From contig OZ025210.1 of assembly GCA_964019055.1 (NCBI GenBank), positions 8,699,547 through 8,763,546 of the forward strand: a stretch of DNA of 64,000 nucleotides, in the 5' to 3' direction. Source of the stretch: Anthopleura xanthogrammica (taxonomy: Eukaryota > Cnidaria > Anthozoa > Actiniaria > Actiniidae). The position numbers were made by a program, and so were the translations under genes. The notes under the pieces are model-generated. The model saw nothing but the letters and a program-made list of their open reading frames with translations, did not search any database and was not told the DNA's origin. This document shows positions 1 to 9,964 of this stretch, one piece after another (position 1 is the stretch's first letter; every line of letters starts with the position of its first letter).

Positions 1-109
1 CAATTGAAACACAGGGTACTGTGTACGAGTAACTATAAAAGATACTTTATGATTTATGATTTATATAGCTCCCTTTCTATGTGTATATAAGGCACATTAC
101 AACCATGAG

Positions 110-244
110 AGGTGGTTAGTGTGAGGTGTAGACACTGAGGGTGGTCACTGCCAGGGTTTCCTTACGTCCTCAATTATGGTTCTTTTACATTCCTCTGACA
201 TTTAAAGTGGTCATCCGAGCCACTTGAAAGTCTAACTGTTTGCA

Positions 245-284
<40 letters not shown>

Positions 285-373
285 TAGACCCTGAGTGTTG
301 GTCCGGCCAAGACTCGAACCATGACCTTCTACACGAAAGTCTGGTGCTCAACCAACTGAGCCAACCAGGCAGC
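110..373 (-). repeat. tRNA-derived SINE in an MFSD1 intron
   Basis: Read on the minus strand, the element starts with a tRNA-like head: an A-box-like TGGCTCAGTTGG near 355-366 and a B-box-like GGTTCGAGTC near 311-320. A non-tRNA body runs toward about position 110. The head resembles a tRNA but the 3' acceptor side does not pair, so I call a SINE rather than a tRNA gene. The 3' boundary is uncertain. The rest of 1-500 is intron with nothing else recognisable. Confidence 0.7.
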
Positions 374-500
374 TTAATTATAGTTCTAAAAAAAATATAT
401 GTAACAAATCGAAGTGATGGAATCAGCAAATGATCAAAATTCAAGTGGAACCATGAGCTTTTTTGCCATATCCTAATGATATATCACCATCATCTTGCAG

Positions 501-3500
501 GTGAGGTCATCAGTTTACGAGATGTCAAAGACTTCCCAGCAACTCTCTGGTTAATCTTCCTCATCTGTGTTGCATATTATGTTGCAATCTTTCCTTTTGT
601 TGGCCTTGGCCTGTAAGTTTCTTATCAGACTCACATTTATCACAGTTTCAGCTTTCTCTCCCTATACTTGATAATCTAGATTCAAGTAACTTAAATTCTC
701 TTAGTTCTCCTGCTTTTGACCCTCCATAAAACTCAACATGCTAAAGTTCAAATCAGAATTTCAATCCCAGGGTTGAGGTTTGGTTTGATTTGTAGACTGT
801 ACTTCTATGGTGTGTATGTTTGTTTTTGTTTAGGACATTATTTGAAGAGAAGTTTGATCTTGATCCAGGCAAAGCAGGAGCTGTAAATAGGTAAATATCT
901 CCTGCATATGTCAAGGGTTGGGGCACAAAGTGCATCTGTTATGCTGGCAACAGTGTCTTTGATGAATGTCACGCAGCATGAGAAGGCCTGGAACAAGTAA
1001 AAAGTAATATCCTGCGATGTTTGTACTCTGAACACAAATAATTCATGGCACATACAGTGCAATTTGCAATGTTCTGTCAGAAAAATATAGTTGAATAATT
1101 GAATACTTATTAGACTTTTAGAATGGAATATGGATAGACATTTTTGGTCCATTTGTCCATTTGCCCACATATTCTCTTCCAACTAAAAGTCTTCTGCAAA
1201 GACATATGCTCTTTACCTACAAGGAATTTTTATATTCATAGCAAATAAAGTATGATAAACATTATATTGTACAGTAAATGAGAAAAAAAAATTTAGAAGT
1301 GAACAAACCGTTGTGTGACAATATAAGTGTCATTTTCTATGATCTTTTATTTTCAGTATTGTATTCATTATATCTGCCTGTGCATCACCAGTACTGGGCT
1401 TTATGGTGGACAGAACAGGAAAGAATGTATTTTGGGGTGAGGATTTAGTTAAGAGACTCAACTACATATTTGCCACTTTCACATTCCCATAATGCTTTGC
1501 ATTTTTGGTGGGCAACAAAAACAAAAAAAATCTGAAAATTCAAAACCTTTCGTGCAGATGCTGAATATATTTGCTATTATCATTGAAAAATCCAGTATCA
1601 GTTTAATCAGAGTTAATTCCACATGCATGGGAGGACGAAATGTTTGGTGTTACAGACAATGTATGGACTTCCTAAGAAATGCTACGAATCTTACTCATAA
1701 AGCTGTTCAATTAGTAAGTAAGTAAGTAAGTAAATTCTTTATTTACTGAGGGTAGCACTAAACAGCAATATGCTAACAAACCTGTGGCCCTCTCAATTTT
1801 CAATTTTCTTTCTTTCTAAATTTTGCTAATTCTGATCTATCATAGATGCATAAGAAGTGTTATTAGATGTTTTTTCTTCAATTTTTATTAATCTCCATGG
1901 TAATGTTAACGATTTTGTCTCGTTGTTGCCCCCAAAAACGCAAAGCATTATGGGAATGTGAAAGTGGCAAATAGAGTATGTGCATGACTTATATTTTTGT
2001 GGCACTGCTTCGCGAAGCAGTACCACTATGCTATCGAGCGATGTCCGTGAGTAAGTAAACTTTATACAGGAACCCCAAATATCAAAAAAGATGTCAACCG
2101 AAACGATCAATACCTTCTCGGATCTTCTTCAAAACTATAATAAAGTTCGGGACTCTTCGATTTAGAAACATCTTGGCTACAATATTTAAACAACATGTCT
2201 ATGCCAGGAACATGGGCTGATCATATCATAATACAAGCTGTGGCCGACGCAATAAATTTAAAGATTCATATAATCGAATCAAATGAAAATTATTCTGAAA
2301 TGACCTTGGTTGAAGCACAAAATGCAGTACAAAGTGTACCTCCTCCTATTGCAAGATCGCAAGATAACTGAGGTTTGAAAGCGGAACTGATTTAAAAAAA
2401 TAAGTATAATTTAGCGCGAGTTCCATTTATACCATTTATGTATGGTTTTATCTTCGTATTCCACTATATTTCACCTAATACAAAACATATAAATGACATC
2501 TTATCACCACATCCAAAACTCACGAAATGGACATCTTGTACAAATTTCTATAACACTATAAATCCCATTACTAGCAGTGCCACATGCGCTTTATAAGCGC
2601 TATTTTTGTAATATCAAAGTGGAAACATTAAATTTCATTGAAAGTTGTAACATTCAAGTTCTTTAATATTTTTTTTCATCACCCCTGTTATTGCATCGTA
2701 TCACCATTGACATCATCGTCATCCCACATCACTGTTTTCGTGGCTATCATCTTGTTTAATTATGATAGTTTTTAGAAAGTTTGTAAAATTTAAAATTGTG
2801 GATGTAAGATATGTTGATATGTTGAAATAATTTTTTTTCTAGTGCTTCTGGCTATTCTCCTGTCATTGGCAGCTCATGCTATGGTTGCCTTTACCTTTTG
2901 GAATCCCTTCATTGCTATGGTAACCACTGTCATCATATAAAACTTGTATACAGCTATTTCAAAAAAACATTGAATACTGAAAACTGAATACTGTATACTT
3001 AATAATGTATTCTAATACTGAAATGCAATGTTGATCGCAGTCATTTTTTTTTTGTTCTGGGTGTCTAAAACATGCAGACAAATCTTTAAAGAATTGTTTG
3101 ACTTTGTCTGGCAATCCATTCGTAACCTACTCTCACATGGACTCAAAAATATACAAGAACAACAAATTTGCATTTCAGTCTTGGAATATGCTATTTAGTA
3201 TGCAGTATTCAGTTTTCAGCATTCAATATCTTTTGAAATAGCTGTATCTGGGGCTGAGTTGATAAATTGCATATTTGTATTTCATTTATTTTTACTCCCT
3301 TTTTAAAGTCTTGGCCAGTGAAACCCTGGTCAAGATGTCCAGCGTATGATATTTTATTTTATTTTTTTCAAATATGACCAGTCAACATGTCCATTCAAAA
3401 CCTATTTGATCGGTCAAGTACTAAATTTGGCTGGACATTGACCGTTGCCGGGCCGTTATTTTGATCCCTATAGGATGGATATATACTCCTTATAAGCTTG

Positions 3501-6354
3501 TTCATTATGGCCTCTTGTGACTGTCATTGATATTACTTCACATTTTTAGAGTGTTCTTGGTGTGGGATACTCCTTATTGGCTTGCGCATTATGGCCCCTT
3601 GTCTCACTAGTTGTCCCAGAATATCAGCTCGGCACAGCTTATGGATTGTAAGTATATGTATAATAAACAATTACAATCAACTATGTGTTACAGCCCTTGC
3701 AGAGAGACATCTTTCTCCCTTGCAGCATTGGTTTTTCTCTGTTTTTTCTTTCTTTCATAAAATCAATACATCAATAGAATGTAGTATTTAGGGAATAGAT
3801 TATTACAGCACAACACACAAAAGTGGGACCACATTTAATGTATTTGCATACTTCTATGCACGGGATTTTGTACGATAAACAGACACATTTGATGCCAAGC
3901 TGTCTGGTTTTACCAAATAAGGTGTGTAAAAACTGGTGTTGCAGCAAAAGCCTATGCATAGAAATAAGCAAATATATTAAAAGTGGTCATACTTTTGCAC
4001 GTCAGGTTGTAATCAAGAAAGAACATATGAAGGTGTGTGGTGACCAAAGTTGGTCTCCTAAATATGAGATAAATGTGCATAAAGTAACAGAAAAAAATCA
4101 AGTAGTAGTGCTTTAAAATGATGATAGGAGTTTTTCCCATATTTGAGAAATGCCAAATATTCAAAACAGTCACACAGGTGTCAGCATGCAAATGTAACAG
4201 GAAGTAAGTAGCTGCCTGATTAAGTTAGCCTCTGGTTATTTCAGGTTGTTAGTACCATCTTCATACCATAATTTCTAAATAGAATTCTAATCATGGTACG
4301 TTGTTGTTGCTATGACAAATGAAATGAGAAACTATATACAAAGTTTGAATTTTCTTTTGTTAGTATGCAGTCCATCCAGAACCTTGGTCTTGCTGTTATT
4401 ACTCAAGTTGCTGGTATCATTGTAGATAGCAATGGGTACTTGATTCTAGAAGTGTTCTTTATTGGATGGCTGTGTGGTAAGAACTGTCTTGTCCATAACA
4501 CAGGCATTGTAAATGTTTTTATATCTTGGCCACTTCACTGATACAACAACAGGTAGTCCAAACAAACAAACAAACAAACAAACAACAAAAGAGCTGATCT
4601 TGAAAAAAAAAACACAAAATGCCCTCAGATCACGCTGAAACGTAACCAGGAGACTGAACATGGAACAAACACGACTGGAGGGTAATTGTGTAGAATAGAT
4701 CCCCCGTTGACATGTCAGGGTCGGCTGTTATCTAATTGACAACGTACTTACAAGTCACCAATAAATGGCAGACAATTCACCGACAGGTTTAAACCACAAA
4801 ATCACCGAGAAATTATCTGTTAATGGCCGACAGTCGACTGACACGTCGATGGGGGTGTTATTCTACACTTTTACCCCACTGGAGCAAGATTTAAAAGTAA
4901 ATTACTCGTTTTATGTTCAGATCTGTCTACTAACTCCCATCATATACCCTTGTATAAACGGAACCCAGGAATCTTGTTTTGGCTGTCTGTGATACAACTG
5001 CCTTTGTTTGATTGTATGACATTGTACCATATTTTCTGATGTAATTGACTGATTGATTGACTGATTGATTGACTGATTGATTGATTGACTGATTGATTGA
5101 TTGATTGACTGATTGATTGACTGACTGACTGATTGATTGACTGGTTGATTGATTGACTGATTGACTGACTGATTGACTGATTGATTGACTGAATGATTGA
5201 TTGACTGATTGATTGACTGGTTGACTGATTGATTGACTGATTGATTGACTGATTGATTGACTGACTGATTGATTGACTGGTTGACTGATTGATTGACTGA
5301 TTGATTGACTGATTGATGGACTGATTGATGGACTGATTGATTGACTGATTGATTGACTGATTGATTGACTGAATGATTGACTGAATGATTGATTGACTGA
5401 TTGATCGTTGGCAGTTGGTGACAACATCCAGTCCTTTACTTGATAACTACCTGCCATTGTGCTGCTTCAGGGTGTACATGGCATGATATTGACTATATTG
5501 ATATCGTATTATTTTGGGATAATAATTGCATATAATTTTTATTTTCCCCAGTTGCACTGATTGCTACTATTTTCTTATATCTTGTGGATGCCAGTAAAGG
5601 TCAGAACAGGCTTATGGATTTGATTTGTTTGGTCCTTACCATACAGTTATGCTAATACTAGTGTTTTTTTTCAATAGGTGGTGCTCTTAACCTGTCCGCC
5701 CAAGAACGAAGAAAACTTGCCTTTGAAATGAGTAAACCTGCGAAAGTGTTAGTATTGCTATTCGTTCATATCATAGTGGTCTGGTAATCCTTTTCTCTTT
5801 TTTTTTTGTCCCAAGGGACAGATGTTTTTATGAAGCACTTTCTTTAAGAAATACTAAAGGTGGCCCGCACCCATTGATTTGTTTGACGGGTATGAATTTC
5901 AATCGCGTCTTTTTACATCAAAACCTTGTTTGATTTCTGAAAAATTTGCAGTCATGAGTCTTCAAGCCTTGAACTATAGTCCTTAGAAGTTTTTGTGCTT
6001 ACTGGTAGGATGTTTAGTAACTTATAAGGACTAGATTGGCGCGAAACTTGCTGTATGTATTCCTCTATGCCTTTACACTGGCTACGTGTGGGTACTTATT
6101 TAATCATTTTTGTTTTTCCTTATAGGGGCTCATTAGGTGACGAAGAGTCAGTGAGGAGTGATGACTCTTTTGCTGGTATCAGTCCTATTGTACCTCGCTC
6201 TGCAGCCCAATTGCGAATGCGTTTCCTGTCACGTGTTGGCCAACAGGTTGGTAAAGAGATGAGGAAAAATAAATTTGCCGCTGCTAATTTGCGAGTGGTT
6301 CAAAGGTTCATGTATTTACACAACAAAAAATATATAAAGTGTGAAGGATGCTAG
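501..6354 (+). CDS. MFSD1: MFSD1-like lysosomal MFS transporter, last nine coding exons
   Basis: Exons: 501-612, 834-890, 1357-1436, 2843-2919, 3550-3647, 4364-4476, 5552-5599, 5678-5747, 6126-6354. All junctions keep phase (884 nt, about 294 codons, stop TAG at 6352-6354). The first exon reads EVISLRDVKDFPATLWLIFL, a transmembrane segment that closely matches the start of the C-terminal half of MFSD1. Later exons carry further MFSD1 signatures: VDRTGKNVFW, the GYSLLACALWP helix, VPEYQLGTAYGFMQSIQNLG, and VALIATIFLYLVDASKGG as the last helix. Family knowledge: MFSD1 is a lysosomal membrane dipeptide transporter working with the accessory protein GLMP. The 5' exons are outside the window. Two donors are weak: GTCAGA after 5599 and GTTAGT after 5747. 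The last exon adds about 76 residues (acidic/serine-rich, then basic) not typical of vertebrate MFSD1. No clear AATAAA is visible just after the stop. Confidence 0.9.
1467..1973. repeat. MITE with TATTTGCCACTTTCACATTC ends
   Basis: The left end (1467-1505) and right end (about 1925-1973) are near-perfect inverted copies that begin TATTTGCCACTTTCACATTC and continue CCATAATGCTTTGC. Inside lies a (TAAG)n stretch near 1710-1730, followed by a sequence about TGAGGGTAGCAC that looks like a second, nested repeat. A diverged copy lies at 8349-8636, and a fragment near 32100-32150. Confidence 0.8.
1985..2600. mobile_element. Repeat unit with TGTGGCACTGCT ends around an OTU fragment
   Basis: Near 1995 the sequence reads TGTGGCACTGCTTCGCGAAG, a short perfect hairpin. 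Near 2570-2592 an inverted TGTGGCACTGCT occurs. Between them lies a broken OTU-protease reading frame. The first ~120 bases, including GTCCGTGAGTAA, recur in diverged form at 57835-57950 in a RhoGEF intron. The boundaries are approximate and the class is unknown. Confidence 0.5.
2159..2371 (+). pseudogene. OTU-type cysteine protease fragment, mobile-element-derived
   Basis: An open stretch of about 70 codons in an MFSD1 intron, without its own start codon, ends at TGA near 2371. It contains SWLQYLNNMSMPGTWADHII followed by QAVADAINLKIHIIES. This matches the C-terminal core of OTU deubiquitinase-like domains: the G-T-W-x-D-H block, a hydrophobic helix, then a beta strand. The catalytic Cys block lies upstream in the family and is not visible here, so this is a remnant. 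OTU domains are common passengers in invertebrate mobile elements. The call rests on one motif block. Confidence 0.6.
2948..3247. repeat. Palindromic MITE, ATACAGCTATTTC ends
   Basis: Inverted arms of about 46 bp: 2948-2993 begins ATACAGCTATTTC and continues with CATTGAATACTGAAAACTG, and its reverse complement occupies about 3200-3247. A related end (TATACAGCTATTTCAGAAAA) appears alone near 22635. It lies wholly within an MFSD1 intron. Confidence 0.75.
3320..3475. repeat. Degenerate copy of the TTGACCAG-rich repeat
   Basis: The sequence resembles the three clearer copies at 36226-36407, 48263-48404 and 49786-49960 in its GGTCAA/TGACCAGT blocks and its terminal GCCGTTATTTTGATCCCT. It is too diverged for exact ends. 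Confidence 0.4.
3818..3996. repeat. Palindromic MITE in an MFSD1 intron
   Basis: The left arm AAAAGTGGGACCACATTTAA and its continuation through TTCTATGCA (3818-3862) pair with an inverted copy at about 3950-3996. This explains the open frames on both strands here; they are not genes. Confidence 0.65.
4688..4868. repeat. MITE with GTGTAGAATA terminal inverted repeats
   Basis: The left end GTGTAGAATAGATCCCCC pairs with a right end whose reverse complement is GTGTAGAATAACACCCCC. A second matched block (GACATGTCAG / GACGTGTCAG, then GGCCGAC-like sequence) lies inside. A short (CAAA)n run at 4561-4585 precedes it. Confidence 0.75.
5041..5407. repeat. (TGAT/TGAC)n tetranucleotide array
   Basis: About 90 units of TGAT and TGAC in irregular order fill an MFSD1 intron. 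The long minus-strand frame rich in Ser, Gln, Ile and Asn is a by-product of the repeat. Confidence 0.95.
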
Positions 6355-6814
6355 AGAAAACCCCTATGGGTTAAACAAAGCTCTTGCAACCTTATAACAT
6401 GAAAGAGAATTAACAGGTTCAGTGACCCAAAAAATATATAGTTTGAGTGATGCGTCTTGAAGTTATAAAGGTTATTTCTATGCTAATGACTGTGACGTCA
6501 GAGTAGTCGTCATTTAATATGCAAAACCTAACTGGTAAAGATAAAGTAAATTTGGAAGGCATCACTTTTTCGACTCTTATAAAAACTTTTGCTAATTAGC
6601 TTCCGCATAGCAGTTAATGTTTCGAGTTACAAGGAACAACAGATAAACATGAGTAACTACTTTGACGTCACAATCATTAGCATTGACAAGAAAAAATATA
6701 TATAGTTTGATATGTTGCTGTTATTACTGTTTCATGTTATTGCTGTTACAGCTGTTGTTATGGTGTTTGTTGTATTGTCGGTGGTGTCGTGGCTATGAAT
6801 TTGGTGGTGCTGTT
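6355..6814. other. Intergenic stretch after MFSD1
   Basis: AT-rich sequence downstream of the MFSD1 stop. It should include the 3' UTR, but I see no convincing polyadenylation signal. From about 6700 it grades into GTT/ATT-rich low-complexity sequence leading into the tandem array. No gene is seen. Confidence 0.5.
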
Positions 6815-7199
6815 GTAGTTATTGTTGCTGTTGTTATTACTGCTCATATTATTGTTGTTTCAGCAGTTATGGTGTTTGTGGTATTGATAGTGCTGTCGTA
6901 AAACGTAGTTATTGTTGCTGTTGTTATTACTGCTCATAATATTGTTGTTTCAGCAGTTGTTATGGTGTTTGTGGTATTAATAGTGCTGTTGTAAAACGTT
7001 GTTATTGTTGCTGTTGTTATTACTGCTCATATTATTGTTGTTTCAGCAGTTATGGTGTTTGTGGTATTGATAGTGCTGTCGTAAAACGTAGTTATTGTTG
7101 CTGTTGTTATTACTGCTCATAATATTGTTGTTTCAGCAGTTGTTATGGTGTTTGTGGTATTAATAGTGCTGTTGTAAAACGTTGTTATTGTTGCTGTAG
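6815..7199. repeat. Two-level tandem repeat, 183-bp dimer of ~91-bp units
   Basis: Two copies of a dimer are visible. The marker GTCGTAAAACGTAG recurs 183 bp apart (about 6895 and 7078). Within each dimer the halves differ consistently: CATATTATTG, CAGCAGTTATGG and GTGCTGTCG in one, CATAATATTG, CAGCAGTTGTTATGG and GTGCTGTTG in the other. The ABAB order shows that the dimer was the unit of duplication. Confidence 0.85.
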
Positions 7200-7546
7200 T
7201 TTCTATTGTTATTGTGGTCTTCTCAAAATTAATTCGATATCTTTTTTTCTTTAGTATTTCCAGATACCAGAGACTCACAGGTCACATCCTTTGGCTTATC
7301 CACACGTCTTGAAATAATGCTCACCCACGTCAACACAACGAAACACATATGAAATGAAATCCCTTTGGCTGTTGCTATGGTAGCAAACTGGCATGTCATT
7401 TGGGATGAGATCGAGGAGAAAATGTAAAATAATAATTGAAAACATTGGGATTGATATTGGAAAAAATTAGAATCTAACGTAATGCGGCCACCTTTTCAAG
7501 GCTCGTGGCACTAAAAAGCATTATAAAAATAACTGTTATCAATCTT
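7200..7546. other. Intergenic, no gene recognised
   Basis: Unique-looking AT-rich sequence. No open frame, RNA or repeat structure could be supported. Confidence 0.4.
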
Positions 7547-7870
7547 GCGTACTGATTGGTTGGAGGCGCGTACCTTATGATAGCACACAGTACGCGTGCG
7601 CACTTTTTATTGCTTCGTTCGTATAATAATTTCAGAATAACGACTATCGAAATTTGTATTTGAAAAGAAATTTGAAAAAAATGCTTGCTGTGCCGTGTGC
7701 AGTCGCAAAGCACTTGGGGACTGTCAGAACATTCGAGAAGTGTTAATAAGCACTCTGCTTCCTCTAACACTTCTTTCCTGTTCTGCCAGACTTCTGGTTC
7801 TGTTAATCCCCGCGAGTTTTGTAGATGCACACAGCACATGCGCGCGTTTTCTATTTCTTCAATAATAGAA
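7547..7870 (-). mobile_element. Hairpin / CCAATCA-box MITE, copy 1
   Basis: On the minus strand the order is: a long imperfect hairpin (about 7683-7845, arms with AACACTTCT and TGTTCTG blocks, flanked by GTGTGCA), a third copy of the outer arm motif (GCGCACGCGTACTGTGTGCT, near 7575-7600), then an ACCAATCA box near 7552-7559 next to GCGCC. This is the same order as in six other places in the window, with different arm sequence. Boundaries are approximate. Confidence 0.6.
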
Positions 7871-8348
7871 TAGGGAGATAGCGAAGATTTGATTCTTTTG
7901 TTATTAGTTAGCAAAAATATGTTATGGAGTAACATTTGAAAAACACAGATGACAACTGAAGAAGAAAAATGTTAATCATATACTAGATTGAAAAATATTG
8001 CTACACATCTGTGGTAACAAAATCTTTCAATGTTAGATATTCTTAATTTCTTGAAATGTGGTAGTATGCTCCAGCCGTCAAATTTGTCTTTTGAGCTAAG
8101 GAATTAAGGTAGTAAATCCATGTTCAAGTAACAATAGAACGACAATAGAAAACAATACAATACATACAATTATAGAACAATACACTACACTACAATAAAT
8201 GTATTGCATTCCACTTGAACTTTGATTTATAACCGGAATTAACGACAAAGCTTTGACATCGTATCGTCATTGCATAAAACACAGGGTGCCCACTTCCCTA
8301 AATGCGATAAACTTCGCTTCACAAAAGTGGAAACCCCGTTAGTGTCTT

Positions 8349-8636
8349 GTATTCGCCACTTTAACATCCCCATAGTGCTTTGCGTTTTTGGGGAGAGCAA
8401 CGAGACAAAATCGTTAATATTAACAAACTCGTGACATTTCTTAGTAAGTCCATACATGGTCTGTAACACCAAACATCTCGTTATCACATGCGTGTGGAAT
8501 TAACTCTGATTAAACTGATACTGGATTTTTCAAGATAATTAGTAAATATACTCGAAATTTGCACGAAAAACTTTAAATTTTCAACAAATTTTTTGTTATT
8601 GTTGCCCCCTAAAACGCAAAGCATTATGGGGATAGG
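8349..8636. repeat. Second copy of the TATTTGCCACTTT-type MITE
   Basis: The ends (ATTCGCCACTTTAACATCCC at 8351 and an inverted ...GCATTATGGGGAT near 8634) and the internal block around GGAATTAACTCTGATTAAAC match the copy at 1467-1973, with the interior inverted relative to it. The stretch 7871-8348 before it shows nothing recognisable. Confidence 0.7.
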
Positions 8637-8735
8637 CCTAGTAGAAATAGTATTCGATTTATTTTGTAATAAATAGTACAACACAGCTAGTTCAAAGTCT
8701 GTCTTATTAAATATATTTAGAACTAATTAAAATGA

Positions 8736-9026
8736 ATCGTGTGTTCTGATTGGCTGGGAGCGCGTGCATTTTGAGTACACACAGCACACGCGCGCATTTT
8801 CTATTTCGTCATTCGAGTCCAATATAACGGCTACTCAAGTTTGCTTGCTGTGCTGTGTAGTGCTGTGTAAAGTTATAAAGCACTTGGGGATTGGCAGAAC
8901 AAGAGGAATTGTTGACAAGCAGACGTCGTGCTTCTCTTAACCCTTCGCTCATGTTCTGCCAAACCCCAAGTGCTTTATAACTGCACACAGCGCTATGCGC
9001 GCACGTTTTCTATTTCTTCGGTGCTT
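8736..9026 (-). mobile_element. Hairpin / CCAATCAGA-box MITE, copy 2
   Basis: On the minus strand: a hairpin with arms around AAAGCACTTGGGG and GGCAGAAC (about 8843-9012), a third arm copy with GCGCGTGTGCTGTGTG near 8790, then AGCCAATCAGA (near 8737-8747) next to a GCGCTC block. Arm sequence is related to copy 1 but diverged. Confidence 0.65.
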
Positions 9027-9743
9027 TATGGAATAATGTAAACCCGTTCATGGATTTTACAAGGAAAGAGGAATATGAAACAGATTCCCTATCAATTTTT
9101 GAAATATGAGCTGTGCACATTGCAATGGAACAGGCAGCAATTCCTCAAGATTGTAAATGTCTGTCTTAAAATATATGCATTCAATGTTTAGTGCACGTCC
9201 AATGTTTGTTGCACATCCACTCATGTTTGGTAACCAGCCTGTAAGACCCTGTAACTTGACATGTGCTAAAACCCGGAACACCGAAACGAAACGGTTACGC
9301 CGGACCACCCGAAATCACCGGAACAGTGATCGGTGCCACCGGAATTCGAACGAATATCGAAATGAGCTCCGGAACGACTAGAGTAAAACTTTAAGGCCAT
9401 ATTTTCTAGTGTCCGTGGACTATTCTATCCAGGCATTTATTCCTCTCCCCTTAGTCTGCGGTTCTCCGACCTCAATGAGTAGCTTATCGGGTATGTAGAT
9501 TGCACGTATTAAATTAATTCGTAAACTTGCGAAACATCACAAAATGCAATAAGTCACGGCACAAATAGATTCAGGGAACAATTTACTAACCATATATTCC
9601 ACTGGAACAAAATTTACCCACTCCCTTATTAAGTTGCCCAGAACTCAAACGAATTTCAATGAAAATCTTTGAACAGACTGATTAACACTAACAAAATTCT
9701 TTTTAAATGGGAATTATAGACAATACGCTTTCTTCGCCGCTTT
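9027..9743. other. Intergenic, with a CCGGAA-rich patch
   Basis: No gene recognised. Around 9270-9375 the sequence is unusually rich in CCGGAA/CCGAAA words and CpG compared with its surroundings, so it is probably a repeat fragment. The remainder may hold the 5' part of the LINE that becomes readable at 9744. Confidence 0.35.
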
Positions 9744-9964
9744 GTGATGTCGAAGAGTTTTCTAACTTGTCAGACCAAGCAAATGTACTTAGTACAGAAA
9801 GACCAAGCAAATGTAGTTAATTCTGCACTGTTAGCACCGCTGGAGGAGTATGGACTACCATCTCCACTGGAACGCCTTCCAATGGAGTCAGATTCGTCCG
9901 TAACCTTAACCGTAATTTCTGATCGCGTACAGAAATTCTTGTCCAACCTCAATCCCAAGAAAGA

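Noticed and set aside
300..373. tRNA gene on the minus strand
   Set aside because: A and B boxes are present but the acceptor stem does not pair and a SINE body follows.
4930..5457. Minus-strand 175-codon Ser/Gln/Asn-rich frame
   Set aside because: Product of the TGAT/TGAC array inside an MFSD1 intron.
6700..7200. CRISPR-like array
   Set aside because: Direct tandem copies without unique spacers in a eukaryotic sequence.
7474..7935. 153-codon minus-strand frame
   Set aside because: It overlaps a hairpin element; open frames arise on both strands from the palindrome.
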